From Zopfochytrium polystomum (Eukaryota > Chytridiomycota > Chytridiomycetes > Chytridiales > Chytridiaceae), in the NCBI GenBank assembly GCA_025765615.1, contig JAIVFJ010000012.1, positions 124,001-188,000 of the forward strand: a stretch of DNA of 64,000 bases, given 5' to 3'. This document shows positions 10,902 to 23,185 of this stretch, in pieces. The first letter of the stretch is position 1, and the number at the start of each line of letters is the position of its first letter. Under the pieces are notes generated by a model. That model searched no databases. It saw only the letters and a program-made list of their open reading frames with translations, and had not been told where the DNA came from. The translations under genes and the position numbers were made by a program.

Positions 10902-13032
10902 ATGACGACGAACAACGACGGCTTCAGCACCCCGGCCCACACGCGCTTCACCGCCGAGCTGGACCAGCCTGCGGTCCCCCGTCTGGCCCCGTGGCGGGGC
11001 AGGTTCAGCTTCGCCTACTCGCCCTCGGTCGCGCCCTCCCCCTTCATCTCGGCGCTGGAGGCCGCTGCAGTCCCCGTCGCGGCCGCGCCTTTGTCCCTTG
11101 GGGTCCTCAGGTCCGCGGCTGCGGCGGCAGCAGCTGCAGTGGCGGCTAGCGCGACTGCGCAATCGTCGGCACCGCTGTCAGCGGTGACGCTGGCGGCGGC
11201 GTCTGCGGCGGCGGCGCGCTTCACGCCGACGGCGACGGCGACACGGACGGCTACAGCAGCAGATGCGGTGGCGCGGTTGGCGGTGGAGTCCAACGACGTT
11301 TCAGCTCCTTTGAACGCGTCGTCTCCTCGCGTGCGGTCGGCGGGCGACACCCTCAATCATTCATTGAAGCTCGGACACGCTTTGCCAGGTAACGCGGTTG
11401 CTTTGAAGAGTACTTTGGAGTTGGTTTCGCCCGCCTGTCGTCCAGCGGGCATCGCAACAGACTTTGAGCAGCTTCAGCGTGGCCCGGCAAGCGAAAAAAC
11501 ACCCTTGATGTCAGGTCCCGGCGGTCTCGGACCCAGCTACTTTACCTTCTTGGTGAGTTGGTGTCGCTTATGGCACGTGCGCATCCAGAATTAACGCGTT
11601 TCTCACTTTTCTTCATTCGTTCCCTCAAGGATCCGGTTGTCTGCTCTCACACACGGCTGCAAGAATCAAGGAAACACACGGCGAACAAGTTCCGAACCCA
11701 AATCGAAGAGGGATTGGCGAGCCTGGAGCGTGAATTTGCGTCGACGGTGAATGACGATCCATTGTTGTTAATCCACTTTTGCTGACACGTTGATGGAAAC
11801 AGGTGGAGAGCCGCTACGAGGATGCAAGGGAGTCGTTTTCCGCGGCTATTTTGGCAAGCATTGGTGCTGCCCACAGGACCGTTGCGGAATTCGAGTCTGG
11901 TCTCGCAAGCTCTGCTGCTGCGGCGATTGTGGTTGATGCGATTGTTGGACCCGTCAAACGCATTGCGACAGCCGCAGCTTGGCAATCGGCGGCGAGCCAC
12001 GATGACTACCCTCGTGCCAAGCTTTCAGCCCTCGTGCGCAACAAAATGGACTGGAACGCACTCAGATGGTCAACCCATCTCGACGAATTGGTGAGTGTAA
12101 TCGCTTTCCTCTCTCGTTCACCATCTAATACTGAGAAAATATAGCTGGGCAGCGACCCACGCGCAATTGCGATGCGCCCAGCATTTGAGGACAGATGGGC
12201 GAGCGATGTGGAGTTTATGGATGGGTGTCTTGAAGATTTTGAAGGAGGTAGGAACACTGACCTGGTTGATTTAAGCGCGGTGGACTTCTTCAGCAGAACG
12301 AGCGCCATTTTCGCGACCTGTCTAGCTGCCTATCGCAACATGGACGAGATGGACGAGCCCAATGCGTCCTGGTCCCCAGCATCCAGTAGGGCGTCCAGCC
12401 CAGGCCCCGATGTGGGGGAGCTGCTTCCTGCTCTCGACTTCGGTTGTTGCTATGCGGAGAATGACGAAAATACTATCGACGCAGAACAGGCTGAAGCTGT
12501 CGACCATGAGCAGAATGAGGAAAACTCGATTGACTTGGAGGCAGAGCGCGACGCAGAACAGGCGGAGGCAGTCGACCACGGGCGTGCGGACGGCGCCACC
12601 GCCAGCGACCAGAAGGCAGAGGAATGCTTGGACTCGGCCCCCATCGAAGACGGTACGGTTTCGGAACCTGCCGTCTGCATTGCCGTCTCCACCACAGCAG
12701 CAGCCGTCTCCGGCGTCGGAACTGCCTCGTTGGTCACGGAAGCGATTCCACGTTCTCCTGCTTCGGGCCCTTTGCGGATCTTCGCGAGCTTTGCCGCCCT
12801 CCAGACCTCGTCGCTCTCCAGCTGGAACTGTTCTGGTGCGTTTTTTCGATTGTTTCCTTTTAGGGATATTCTGCACCCAGCCCCACTTCGTCGATACCCT
12901 AAACCAATGCCTTCCTACGACGCACCACAGGCCTCGCTGGTTGAGCCAGTTGCACACCGCACGCGGTCAAGGCTGCTTTTGGACGCGCCTGTTGCAACCA
13001 GGACCCGGTCAAGAACCGCTCGAAAAGCCTGA
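10902..13032 (+). CDS. Hypothetical protein, four exons
   Basis: A credible gene with no family I recognise. Exons are 10902-11552, 11630-11746, 11803-12090 and 12145-13032; all three introns are phase 0, 54-77 nt, with strong donors (GTGAGT, GTGAAT, GTGAGT). Exon 1 encodes an alanine-rich disordered region (poly-Ala runs around residues 65-110); exons 2-3 encode charged helical sequence (TANKFRTQIEEGLASLEREF, VESRYEDARESFSAAILASI); exon 4 has an acidic repeat (two DAEQAEAVDH units) and ends in an Arg/Thr-rich tail with two RTRSR motifs. Total about 650 residues. No signal peptide or membrane helix is seen. A 28-nt GT-AG pair in exon 4 (near 12836) is too short to be a normal intron and was not used. 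Confidence 0.6.
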
Positions 13033-14440
13033 AGTCTGGTGTGGCACGCAGTCAAGCAGATCGCAGACCCTGACCCTTTCCCTGGACTTGGAAGTCGCGG
13101 AATCAATCGGTACGGATAGTTTCAAATGCCGCTTCGGTGTGGATGTTATGTACGCTCGTCTGCGCGGTACGGACCAGCCTTGACGTATCACACTGGTACG
13201 TGGAAACTTGCCCTTCTCATTTTATGTGAATTTGATACACATATCGTAACACCCGTCTCTCTTCTTCCTCCGCAAAACGCTATCACTGCTGCCTGAGACC
13301 ATGGCCTTAAGGAAATCTGTAGCATGAGCTCCTCAATCATTGAAACTGGAAGTATTCGTAGTTAAGTGCATGCTCGTCCCCAAAAAGGTTAAACTTGGTT
13401 CCGTCATGATTAGGGTTGCCGCAGCATAATAACGTGTGCGAGAGCGAACCTGGACAAATGGATTTGCGCAGAAGTGAAGAGCTGGAGAGGACCGAAATAG
13501 ATGAGCTATGGCTGTGGTTTCGGTGGTCGGTGGAGAGCAAGGAAACAGGCTGTGGTTACTTAAGGCGCCATGAGCGTCTGCGTTGATTCCATTCAACACA
13601 GTTTTTTCCGTGCCGCAAGTTGTTTTGCTTTCTCCTTTGTGTGTGTGTGTGCGTGTGCGTGTGCGCGCAGCGTGGTGAGCTCTTTCAAACACAACGGCTC
13701 AACAAAACAACATTTTTCCCGCCACTATACGATGCTGCTCGTGCGATTTATCTGGCCTCGCTTTGTGCTGGTAGTGTTGGGTGAGGTGACCTTACAGTGC
13801 CAATATTGGCCCAAAAACCGAATCCAAATTGGCCTTCTGATCTGGAATGGCGTCGGCGCCTTGGATGGCTGAAGTACCCCAACGCTTGGAAATCTCGTCG
13901 ACACCAGATGGCCTCGTTTGTCGCACCTGTCGTGCTATCCCTTGAGAGCTAACTGCAAAGGCATTCGCGCTCCAACTCTGCACTCGCACAGTTCGCCCAC
14001 ACTCACACGAGCACGGAAGGACTGCCTAGACTTTGTCTCCCAACCTCAGTTCCCCTCACCACCTAATGTTTAATAAGGCTTACTCGCGTCATCGCGTCGA
14101 GGATTGTCAGCTCGAGGAATGTCGGAGCAACGTCCGCCAGGATTCCGCCGGCCTTTGCGGAGTGGAAGTTTGGGCGGCACAACTCCGTTCGAAAGGGAGA
14201 GAGGACTCCGGAGAAGAGGCAGGCTGTTGCCTTCACTTCTTGTTCGACTTACCCTCTTCCCTTCCTCTTCTTCTCATTTTTCTTCTTAAGATCCAATATG
14301 CCCCCCCGTCCGCGCCGGAGGAAGCCTAGGAGGAGGAGGAGGAGGGGATGCAGTGCGAACACTGAAAGTTTTTTTCTTTCTTTTTTTTTCGTTTCGTCGC
14401 TTGCTCTGCGCGCAATAATCAGCACGCACCCACGCATTTA
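13033..14440. other. Intergenic flank of the transposon block
   Basis: No convincing gene. There is a GT/GC dinucleotide run at about 13638-13667. A small ORF with a protein-like start (ATG at 14119, MSEQRPPGFRRPLRSGSLGG) runs to about 14289, close to the left end of the Tc1 element; it could be a first exon cut off by the insertion, but this is speculative. Confidence 0.4.
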
Positions 14441-14592
14441 CACTGTAGCTCACAAAATTGTGCCGTTGTTTTTGCCACAATCACAGTCTCTTCTCAAACA
14501 CACTCAATAATTGCATTACAGACATGAAATTTGGCTCAGTTACTCTCAGAGATATGCTCTACCAGCTGCTAAAGTGTCACAGCCGCAACTGA

Positions 14593-15491
14593 CAGTGGGG
14601 GAAAAAAGTCTTCGGACACCCCGAATTTTCCGAATTCTCGGGCAAAAGTCCAAGGCAGAGAACCCGTCAGTTTCCAATATTTTGTTACGAATTTTTGTAC
14701 ACTGATAGGGCACTAGTAGTCAAATACATTAGAGAATTTTGATGAGGCGTCTGTCGCTCATTCTCCTGATAATAGGAATTTTACGTGAAAATTTTGGAAA
14801 TGAATTGCCTGTCAATGTTCGCTCTTCCAAATCTGATTTACACACTTTGAACACTGCAAACCAGTAGTACTTGTAAACAATCTGAACAGATCACTGCATA
14901 CATAGCCTTGATAAGATGAAATGGACTGTGGCATTTTCCAGCAGCTCCAGAAGTTGGAGAAGTCATTCACAGCAAAACTTGCAAACTCATCACTCATTGG
15001 TTCAAAAAACTTCTGATCACACAAAGCTTGCAAGTTACTCACCAAAATATTTCAAAAGCCTGTATCTTCTTCAGCAGTGTCTCTGAAGAAGCTACAAATG
15101 GGAAGGTATTTGAGTTTTTGAGAGAATTAGAAACTGCACATTTGCACGTTATCTGGTTGCTCCGACTTCTTCACTGCTGAAAATCACAGTGTATTTAGAT
15201 TTGCACTTGGTATTTAAAAAATGATGTGCTATCAATCAGCTAAGGCATTTTGCCTTCTCCAAGAAGTCTTGCAAACTGCTCAAAGAGAGCAACTCAAGAG
15301 GATCTGTCCATTCCCAGGTTGCTATTATCTGGGGACCTGGCGGCTGCAACTTCATAAAATTTTAAGAACGTATCACTCCACCAAAGTCCTAATTGTGCTC
15401 AAAGTTTGGCACCAAAAGGTTGAGAACTGGGACAGTTTTGTATGTTGGGCTCTGAAATTTATTTGGGTGTCTGAAGACTTTTTCCGCCAAC
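14593..15491. mobile_element. Non-autonomous Tc1-like element (inverted-repeat ends)
   Basis: The left end begins CAGTGGGGGAAAAAAGTCTT and continues CGGACACCC; the right end (15465-15491) is its imperfect inverted repeat, containing GGGTGTCTGAAGACTTTTTCC. About 0.9 kb with no recognisable transposase. It lies between the left Tc1 end and the transposase stop codon, so it appears inserted into, or formed beside, the outer Tc1 element. Confidence 0.58.
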
Positions 15492-15567
15492 TTTCCATAT
15501 TATACAAGAGGCAGAGTTGAACGTGTGCCTATTCATTCGCACAATTTTGTGTGTTGATGTGAAAATT

Positions 15568-16904
15568 TTATTCAGTAATCTGTGTTCCCACCCTTTGCCT
15601 CAATGACTTCTGCAATCCTCCTGGGCATAGTTTCAACCAAATTTCTGCATATTTCAGCTGGAAATTCCTCCATTCTTTCCTGATTTGTTCGCAAAATTCC
15701 AAGTTTGACTTTGGTGCAGTTTCATAGGAATTGAGCTTCTGCTTCAAGTTGTTCCAAGTGTGCTCAATGGGATTGATGTCAAGAGACTGAGAGGGCCACT
15801 GCATAACGCAAAATCCATTGCTGTTGAGCCATTCTTTGGTGTATTTGGATGTATGCTTAGGTCATTGTCCTACTGTGTCAGGAACAGGGCAGGACAGGAC
15901 AAGGCAGACAAGGAACTGAGAGGAGTGATGATTGTATTGGAAACAATAATTCACTTGAGGGATGGGACAGGTCCCCCATCCCCCTTTTATACCTTTTGAG
16001 AGTCTTCCTTGTCAAGACTCAAAGAAAGTTCCAGAAAGAGCAATTAGTAATACAATGACACCAATGATACCAATGACAACAAGACAAGTCAGGAAAGCAA
16101 AGAAGGTTCCAGAAGGTTCCACAAGGTTCCATGAAGGAATGTTCTAGAAGGTTCCAGAGGTTTCCAGAGGGTGATTCATAACATACTGGAATATAACAAC
16201 CTGCACTTCGAGTCTGCATTCGTCAAGACTAGGGATGAGGTTGTTCTCCAAAATAGCCATGCATTGCTCAGAATTCATTGTGCCTTCCACAAAGGGCAAA
16301 CTGCAAGACACCAGACCACATAATGGTACCCCAAACCATTTGAGATCTGCCACCAAACTTTTTCGTCAGCTGAATGTGACGTTCTTGAAGTGGTATACCA
16401 GGAATTCTCCGTCATATGTCATGCAGTCTGATCCCTCCTTAATGATCTTTGACTCGTCCAACCAAATGACGTGCTTAAGTCCTCAACTGTCCACTTTTTT
16501 TTTCAAGGGCAAACTTGAGCCAAGCGTTTTTGTGTGTTGCTGTCAGACCCAGCTGTTTCTTCTTCTGTAAACCTTTGATACCAACCTCTCGGAGCGAGCG
16601 CCTGACTGTCTCAGGTGGAAACAGTCTCCCCAGTGTCTTGTTCATGCATCTGGGCCAGTTGCACTGCAGTTTTAGCCTCGCCACATGCAATTTGCCATAC
16701 GAATCGAAGATTTTGCAGAGAGGAGAGCTTGCTTGGACGTACAGGAGGAATGTTTTCGATGTCTGGACGCTCCACTGCGCGAATGCAGTAAACAGTACGC
16801 ATTCCCACCTTCACATTGGCAGCAATTTTGCAACCTAAGTGGCCTTGGTCAAGGAGGTTTAAGGTATTGGAGAGGTTTTGCAAATCATGCAAATTGATTT
16901 GCAC
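15568..16904 (-). pseudogene. Tc1-like transposase, degenerate
   Basis: DDE transposase remnant. From the right: an N-terminal helix-turn-helix part (LLDQGHLGCKIAANVKV), PETVRRSLREVGIKGLQKKK, LTATHKNAWLKFA, HVIWLDESKI (first Asp), VEGTMNSEQCMAILENNLIP, a second-Asp block now reading stop-DND near 15865, then KEWLNSNGF and MQWPSQSLDINPIEH (third catalytic acid). The frame is broken several times (about 16640, 16470, 16350, 15855) and a 308-bp LTR is inserted between the central and C-terminal parts. Not functional. Confidence 0.85.
15876..16183 (-). mobile_element. Solo LTR of the chromodomain gypsy family
   Basis: 308 bp, nearly identical to the LTR at 26009-26316, with TG...CA ends, flanked by a perfect 5-bp target duplication TACTG (15871-15875 and 16184-16188). 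It results from LTR-LTR recombination of a full element inserted in the Tc1 transposase. Confidence 0.92.
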
Positions 16905-17170
16905 AACAGATTCTTCTGATTGTGGGGGAAAATTTCACTGCAGCTGTGTTGTATTGCAAACAGCGGAATTGTTTGAAGAAGAAAACACGCTGACTAAATT
17001 CTCTTTTTTCTTCCCCTTCTATGGGAGCTTGTTGTGAATCAAGCTCACAGTGAGCAGCAGCCGACCGTGAATTTTGAACGTCAATTAGTATTTCAGCATG
17101 GTGATTGCTCGGTGTACAGAAAATTTGAAATTGTACGGTTTGCAAAAACTCTCTATTATTTTTTTGTTTC

Positions 17171-17306
17171 TGTTGGAATATGCCCCCGCGCGAAAAAAAA
17201 AAAAAAAAAAGAGAAGTTGATCACAGACCTGACTTGTCACGCCCTCCTGCTCTCGCAACCCTCTCGTTCGCCTTCCACCACCACCGTCAACTGCCAGATT
17301 TCAACA
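17171..17306 (+). repeat. copia 5' LTR
   Basis: 136 bp with terminal inverted TGTTG/CAACA. It differs from the 3' LTR in A-run length and a few bases (for example CGCGCG against CATGCG), consistent with age. Confidence 0.9.
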
Positions 17307-17769
17307 CCTTACCAGGGAGAGCTCTTCAGAGCGAGAAGAGACCAACTGAGCAATCGAGCGATCGATCCAGCGAATTTGGATCGAAACGACCCGACGACCA
17401 ACTCCAAGGAGCGAGTCGAACCAGCCATCCATTGATCGCCACCACCGCTTCAACAAAGCGATCGCCTTCACCAGTCAGCTATACAGCCACTGTTTTACGC
17501 CCATCAATCACGAGACAAGCTACACAATCGCAATTAGCTCCCAACCCCTCCTTGGCCGCCACCGATCACAGGATCTATTCTTTTTCTTCGAAGCAACGAC
17601 CTACAAGTCAAGAATCCAATCGCTTAGTATCTCAATTCCATTTCAACCCCATCTGTTGGAACCCCCTTAACAAACCTTTTCCCTGACACAATATTTGCAT
17701 CAAACTAGTCCACCAGGCCCTCAATAACGCCATCTACTTTGACACATGTTACGAAGACGTACTTGGCTA

Positions 17770-19015
17770 TCTCGCTGGCAAGGATGCACTTGCTACTATT
17801 AGCCTTCGAGCAGCACGACGTGCCGGCGCCGCCGTCGGCGCAGCCGCCAGAGCTGGAACTGGTGCTGACGCTGCTGCTGCTACTGGAGCTGCTGCTGGAG
17901 CCGGCCCTGCTGCTGCCGGTGCAGGATTCGTCAACTGGACTGCTGCAGCACCCCCCGACGTGGAGCGATCAGATGTCATGCGTATCCTCCCAGTACATGT
18001 ACCCAATCATCCACAGTATGTCGGCTACTGGACCTTCAGTGACAACGGAACTGTCTTTCCTGGAACATATGCGCAAAACAAGCTGGCTATGATGCACATT
18101 CGGAATCATGTTGGCGAAAACCTCAAGCAAAAGATTAGTGGCATCTACTTTGTCTTCGAGGCCCTTGCCGAACTCAAGCGCAAAGTCAGCTGTGTCGACC
18201 CCGCACAGGGTATGAACCTTATTGACGAGTTCAAGAAACTCCGCATTGGAGAGAAAGAAAGAATCGTGGACTTCCAGCAGAAATTTGAGACGCACTATGC
18301 ATCCCTACAGCGTGCACAGGAACTCACTCCAATCAACATGCGCGACCAGATTGACATAACCCTAAGTTTTCGTTCTGCTGTCCATGTACTAAACCAAAGT
18401 TCAAGAACAACAAATACTGGTTTCCCCAAGTCAACCACTATATGAGCAAGATTGATGACGGCACCATCACAGACATCACTGGTCTGTTCGATTACCTGAA
18501 GATTATGGAGGCCTGCAATCGCAACCCTGAAGACTTCGTGGAGCCACCTGCCGACCCAGTGAACGAGGCAGCCCTACTCAGTGGTCCCCAAGGTCGACGG
18601 AAGGATGTCCACTCCCGACGGGCAGACAGGTCAGAGCGGCGCCATGCTCGCTTTGACTCTCGTGAGAAGCAACGCAGCAACCGTCGGGAGAGGCCTCGTA
18701 AGGAACGACCTGACTGAGGTGGTCGCCAGAACCAGGAGCAGTCTGAGCGTCGCCGCAGCCAGAGAGAGAGGAACAGCAACAGCAACCCACCTGCAGCATC
18801 GGCAACTGTTGACCAACAGCAACGAGATGCTTCAGTAGTTGACAGTGTTGTCATCTGTCACCAGTGTGGCCTCAAGAACCACTATGCCAGAGACTGCCTT
18901 GCAAAGAAAGCAGATGCCCCAGTCGCCCTTGTTGCAGCCCTGGACGCCTCACAGTCTCTCAGCGAGTATGAGACTGAGTCTCACTACAGTGATTCAGGGG
19001 AGTCAAATTTTCAGT
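17770..19015 (+). pseudogene. copia gag (capsid and zinc knuckle), broken
   Basis: Capsid-like sequence of the Ty1/copia Gag type (YVGYWTFSDNGTVFPGTYAQ, KQKISGIYFVFEALAELKRK, FQQKFETHYASL), then an Arg-rich region and one CCHC zinc knuckle (CHQCGLKNHYARDC, about 18857-18898). A slip near 18380-18440 and an in-frame TGA at 18715-18717 interrupt it. No ATG opens the capsid frame before 17960, although the frame looks coding from about 17710. Confidence 0.82.
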
Positions 19016-22000
19016 AGGCCTGTGGCCTCCACCTCGGGCGCACCAAAAGAGGACCTCTAACTTCCGCTCTGTACCTCATGTTCCAAAATCTGTTGCCCTC
19101 CTCTCATCGCACTCAGCTGTCTTCAGAGAGTCCCCAATTGTTGTTGACACTGGCTGCCCAAGGACCATTCTCAAAGACCTCCACCCGTTCAATTTATACG
19201 AAGAGAAAGACTCTACTGTCAGCACCATAGATGAGGAGTCCCAACCACTCAAGACGAAGGGATCTGGCTCAGCGAGGATTACTCTATCAAACAGTGTCGA
19301 AATTGTCATCAAGAAAGCATTCTATGCACCAACTGCACTATACAGTCTCATCGCCACCAATGACATTGAGAGAGACGGGAAGTTCTTTGTCTATGGATGT
19401 GGATAAACTTGGCACCATATTCAACAGAAGCAATAGAACTCCTGTTGGTCGTTGCACCAAACGTCTTGGGCTCCACTTCCTCGTCACCAAGAATTCAAGA
19501 CTACACCGCCTCAGCCATGCCTCTGCTGCCATTATCGCCCTTGCCCACCGCAAACACTACCCAAGCCCAGACGGGCCACCACCTGTTGTGAACAAGGCTG
19601 AAAGTCTCCGGATTGCAGAGGTTGAAAGACTTCATCACGCCCTGGGACACGTCGGCTTCCAGCGCCTTGGCTACATGCTCCACCACCGGACGACAGCAGA
19701 CCTACCACCCATCGATGCTTCATATCCCACAAAGTGCCAAACTTGTGTCACAGCCAAGATGCACCAAAAGTCATTCCCAGAGTGTGATGAGGAACAACTC
19801 CCATTTGCCCACACCCTCAATGTTGATGTCAACTCCATCCCCATTACTTCCTTTGATGGCTACAACTATGCAATCACTGTCGTTTGCGAGAGCAGTCGTT
19901 TCTCTTGGGACATTCCTATTGCTCGCAAGAGCGATGCATTACCGTTTCTAATTCGCCTGATTCTCTTCCTTGAGAAAACGGAGGGACGCAAAGTACAGGT
20001 CATCCGATTGGATCGTGGCAAGGAGAGCTTCAATCGGACCTTCAAGTCCTTCTGCGACTCCCATGGAATTCAGCTCAAGGCGTCTCCTTCAGGCACAGCC
20101 CAGATGAACTCTGTCGCAGAACGCCACATCCAAACTGTCACAGACATGACCCGGTCACTTCTACTTGGCGCACCTAACGTTCCACTCACATTTTGGAGTT
20201 ACGCTTACCGTCAAGCTTCGCAAATCAAGAACTGTCACCAAACATCCAGCGTGGCATCCTCTCTCCGTTCGAAAGCCGCCACCACATCCCACCAATGGTT
20301 GGCCACTTTCGCACCTTTGGCTCCAAGTGTTTCTACCGTGTTAGCCCCAAGCTTCGCAAGAAACTCGATCCCAAGGGCCGTCCTGCTGTTTACCTTGGCA
20401 GCCCCTCGCACTCCATTGCTGTCCTGTGGGAGCTCCAAGAGCAGCGGATCATCTACCAGCGTTATCGTGACATTGAGTTTTTTGAAGATGAATTCCCCCA
20501 GTTCTCGGGAGTTCACGCTGTGAGGGGGGGATTTGGGGACATCAGCGTTAATCTCCCTTCACTTTCAGACTTGGATGACCCTGCATATGAGAAAGCAGTT
20601 CAATCAATTGTAGATGCAGAACAGCACCTTCACCAGCTACTTCAGCAGAAAACCCAGCAGAAACAGCAGCACCAGGGTAAGGGGGAGCACAGCAGCACAC
20701 CAGCACCAGGACCAAAGAAGCGAGGTCCCCCACGCAAGCCATCATCACCAGTGAGGCTACCATCAGTGAGCATCTCAGCAGAGCCCCCACCACCAACAGC
20801 TGCGCCTGCACCAGATGTCAAGCAGGAGCCACCCCCCAAACAGAAGCGCAGCGCAACAAAGAAACTGGCAGCAGTCGCTGGGCAGGAGCCAGCCCCTAAG
20901 AGGAAGCCAGGCCGACCAAGGAAACACCCAATTCCACCTGACCCGGTGAGTCACTCCAAACTTTGCTAAACTAATTCTTTCTTTTCTACACCATTCCCTT
21001 TTCAAATTTTCTCCTCACAACCAAAAACAATTCAAAACCATTAACGTCACCTTACTTCGCCCCACACTATCGCGCACAGGAAGCCTCAGCACCAGCCACT
21101 GCTGATGCCCCAGAGACCTTTCCGCCCAGCGACGCAAGGGGCAGTGGGCCCAGCGACCTGGAGAATTTGCCCAGGTCCAGCGCAGAGGCTCATCAGCAGG
21201 CGGGTCGGGATGGTGAGGGCCCCGCTTGGGGGGGCCCTGCGTCGCCGGACGTCTCGAGTTCTCTATCCGCAAGGGGTATTGACAGGCCCAGTGGTGAAGT
21301 GGACCCCGCCGCATCAGGCAAAGTGCTACCTGCTGACAGTGCCCCTGTTGTGCAAGATGTGCTGTTTGCGTGTGAGCCTGACGAGGACTTAGACGATAAC
21401 GATATCCAGTCAGTCTACGAGTCTGACGCTGACAATGAAGACAGACTCCTTTACGCCTTCAACGTCAACTCCAACTCAATCAAAGTATCCCCAGACACAT
21501 ACAAGGATCCACTGACGCACGAGGAGGCCATGGCATCGCCTCATGCAGAGCAGTGGAAGGAGGCCGAAGAGTACGAGCTGGATATGCTTCGCAAGATGGG
21601 AGTCTTTGTGGAGTCCGCAGCTCCGCCTGACACCAACATTGTCAGCTGCAAGTGGGTCTACAAGCTCAAGTTCAAACCGGACGGCACCATTGAGCGGTTC
21701 CGTGCTCGACTTGTTGCTCGTGGATTCACCCAGCAGCCTGGCATCGACTTCACCCTCACCTACTCACCAGTTATTAGGGGCAACACACTTCTTTGGATGA
21801 TTGCCCTCAGCACCCTGTACGGCTGGGACATGGAGATGATCGACATCTCCTCAGCCTACCTATACAGGATCCTAGACATACCAATCTACATGGCACCACC
21901 ACCTGGCGTATCGATCTCCCCTGGACTAGTGTGGCTACTGCTGAAGGGTCTCTACGGGCTGAAGCAATCAGGACGGACTTGGTATCGGCGTCTAGCCCTC

Positions 22001-22787
22001 CACCTTCGGTCAAAAGGCTTTGCTCAGAGCCGGGCAGACCCCTGCCTCTTCTGGCGCTGGACCAAGTGTGGGCTCTGCTTCATTCTGGCGTACATCGACG
22101 ACCTTCCACTCTTTGGCCACGCTGCTGCCATCAAGGAGGCTGTTGCGGACCTCAAGACGGAGTTCAAGCTTCAAGAGCTGGGAAAGCTCAGCTACATTCT
22201 CTCAATGGAAGTCATTAGTGGTTCAAACTTCACAATTCTCCATCAGACTAACTTCCCAGAACTTCCTCTCGCGTTTTGAGGCTAAGCACGGACCTGTAAC
22301 GCCTCGCAACGCACCACTCAAGGTAACAGCCAAGCTCACCCCTCGCGACCGGCACTCCACCGACCCAAGTGAGGAGAGCGTCGACAGCACTGAGTACCTC
22401 CATGTGATTGGCAGCCTTAACTACGCTGCAACGTCAACAAGACCAGACCTGGCACTCAGTGTCAGCTTGCTTGGTTCCTTTGCTCAAGACCCATGCATCC
22501 GGCACTGGCACGAGCTACTCGACGTTGTGGGGTATGTCAAGGCCACCTCCACAGTTGGACTTCGCTACAGCTCAGACAGGAACAACCAAGTTGTTGGCTA
22601 TGCTGATGCATCGTACAACTCCCGCCACGACTCTCGCTCACAGATAGCATACCTGGTGCTATTAGCAGGGGGAGCCATAGCATGGAAATCAACAAGATCA
22701 GCAACTGTCCCAACCTCATCCACAGCAGCAGAGTACATTGCACTCAGTGAGCTTGGTCGGGAACTTGAGGCAATCAACAACCTGCAC

Positions 22788-23145
22788 TGTTATGAATCAC
22801 CCTCTGGAAACCTCTGGAACCTTCTAGAACATTCCTTCATGGAACCTTCTGGAACCTTCTGGAACCTTCTAGAACATTCCTTCATGGAACCTTGTGGAAC
22901 CTTCTGGAACCTTCTTTGCTTTCCTGACTTGTCTTGTTGTCATTGGTATCATTGGTATCATTGTATTACTAATTGCTCTTTCTGGAACTTTCTTTGAGTC
23001 TTGACAAGGAAGACTCTCAAAAGGTATAAAAGGGGGATGGGGGACCTGTCCCATCCCTCAAGTGAATTATTGTTTCCAATACAATCATCACTCCTCTCAG
23101 TTCCTTCTCTGCCTTGCCTTGCCTTGTCCTGCAATGTTCCTGACA
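22788..23145 (+). repeat. gypsy copy 1, 5' LTR with duplicated heat-shock-element array
   Basis: TG...CA LTR. U3 holds GAAnnTTC repeats (22817-22834 and a longer phased array 22842-22879), a TATA box TATAAAAG at 23025-23032 and a probable transcript start near 23060. Confidence 0.93.
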
Positions 23146-23158
23146 TCATAATTCACTT
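23060..23158 (+). promoter_or_regulatory. Putative self-priming pair: R start and primer-binding site (copy 1)
   Basis: AAGTGAATTAT at 23060-23070, about 35 bp after the TATA box, is perfectly complementary (11 of 11) to ATAATTCACTT at 23148-23158, which begins two bases after the LTR end. This is the arrangement of Tf1/sushi elements, whose mRNA 5' end primes its own reverse transcription. Confidence 0.7.
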
Positions 23159-23185
23159 CACCCTCTCCCACTACTCTCTGCCATC

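Noticed and set aside
12836..12863. 28-nt GT-AG intron in exon 4 of the unknown gene at 10902
   Set aside because: Too short for the spliceosome, and the unspliced frame gives a coherent tail.
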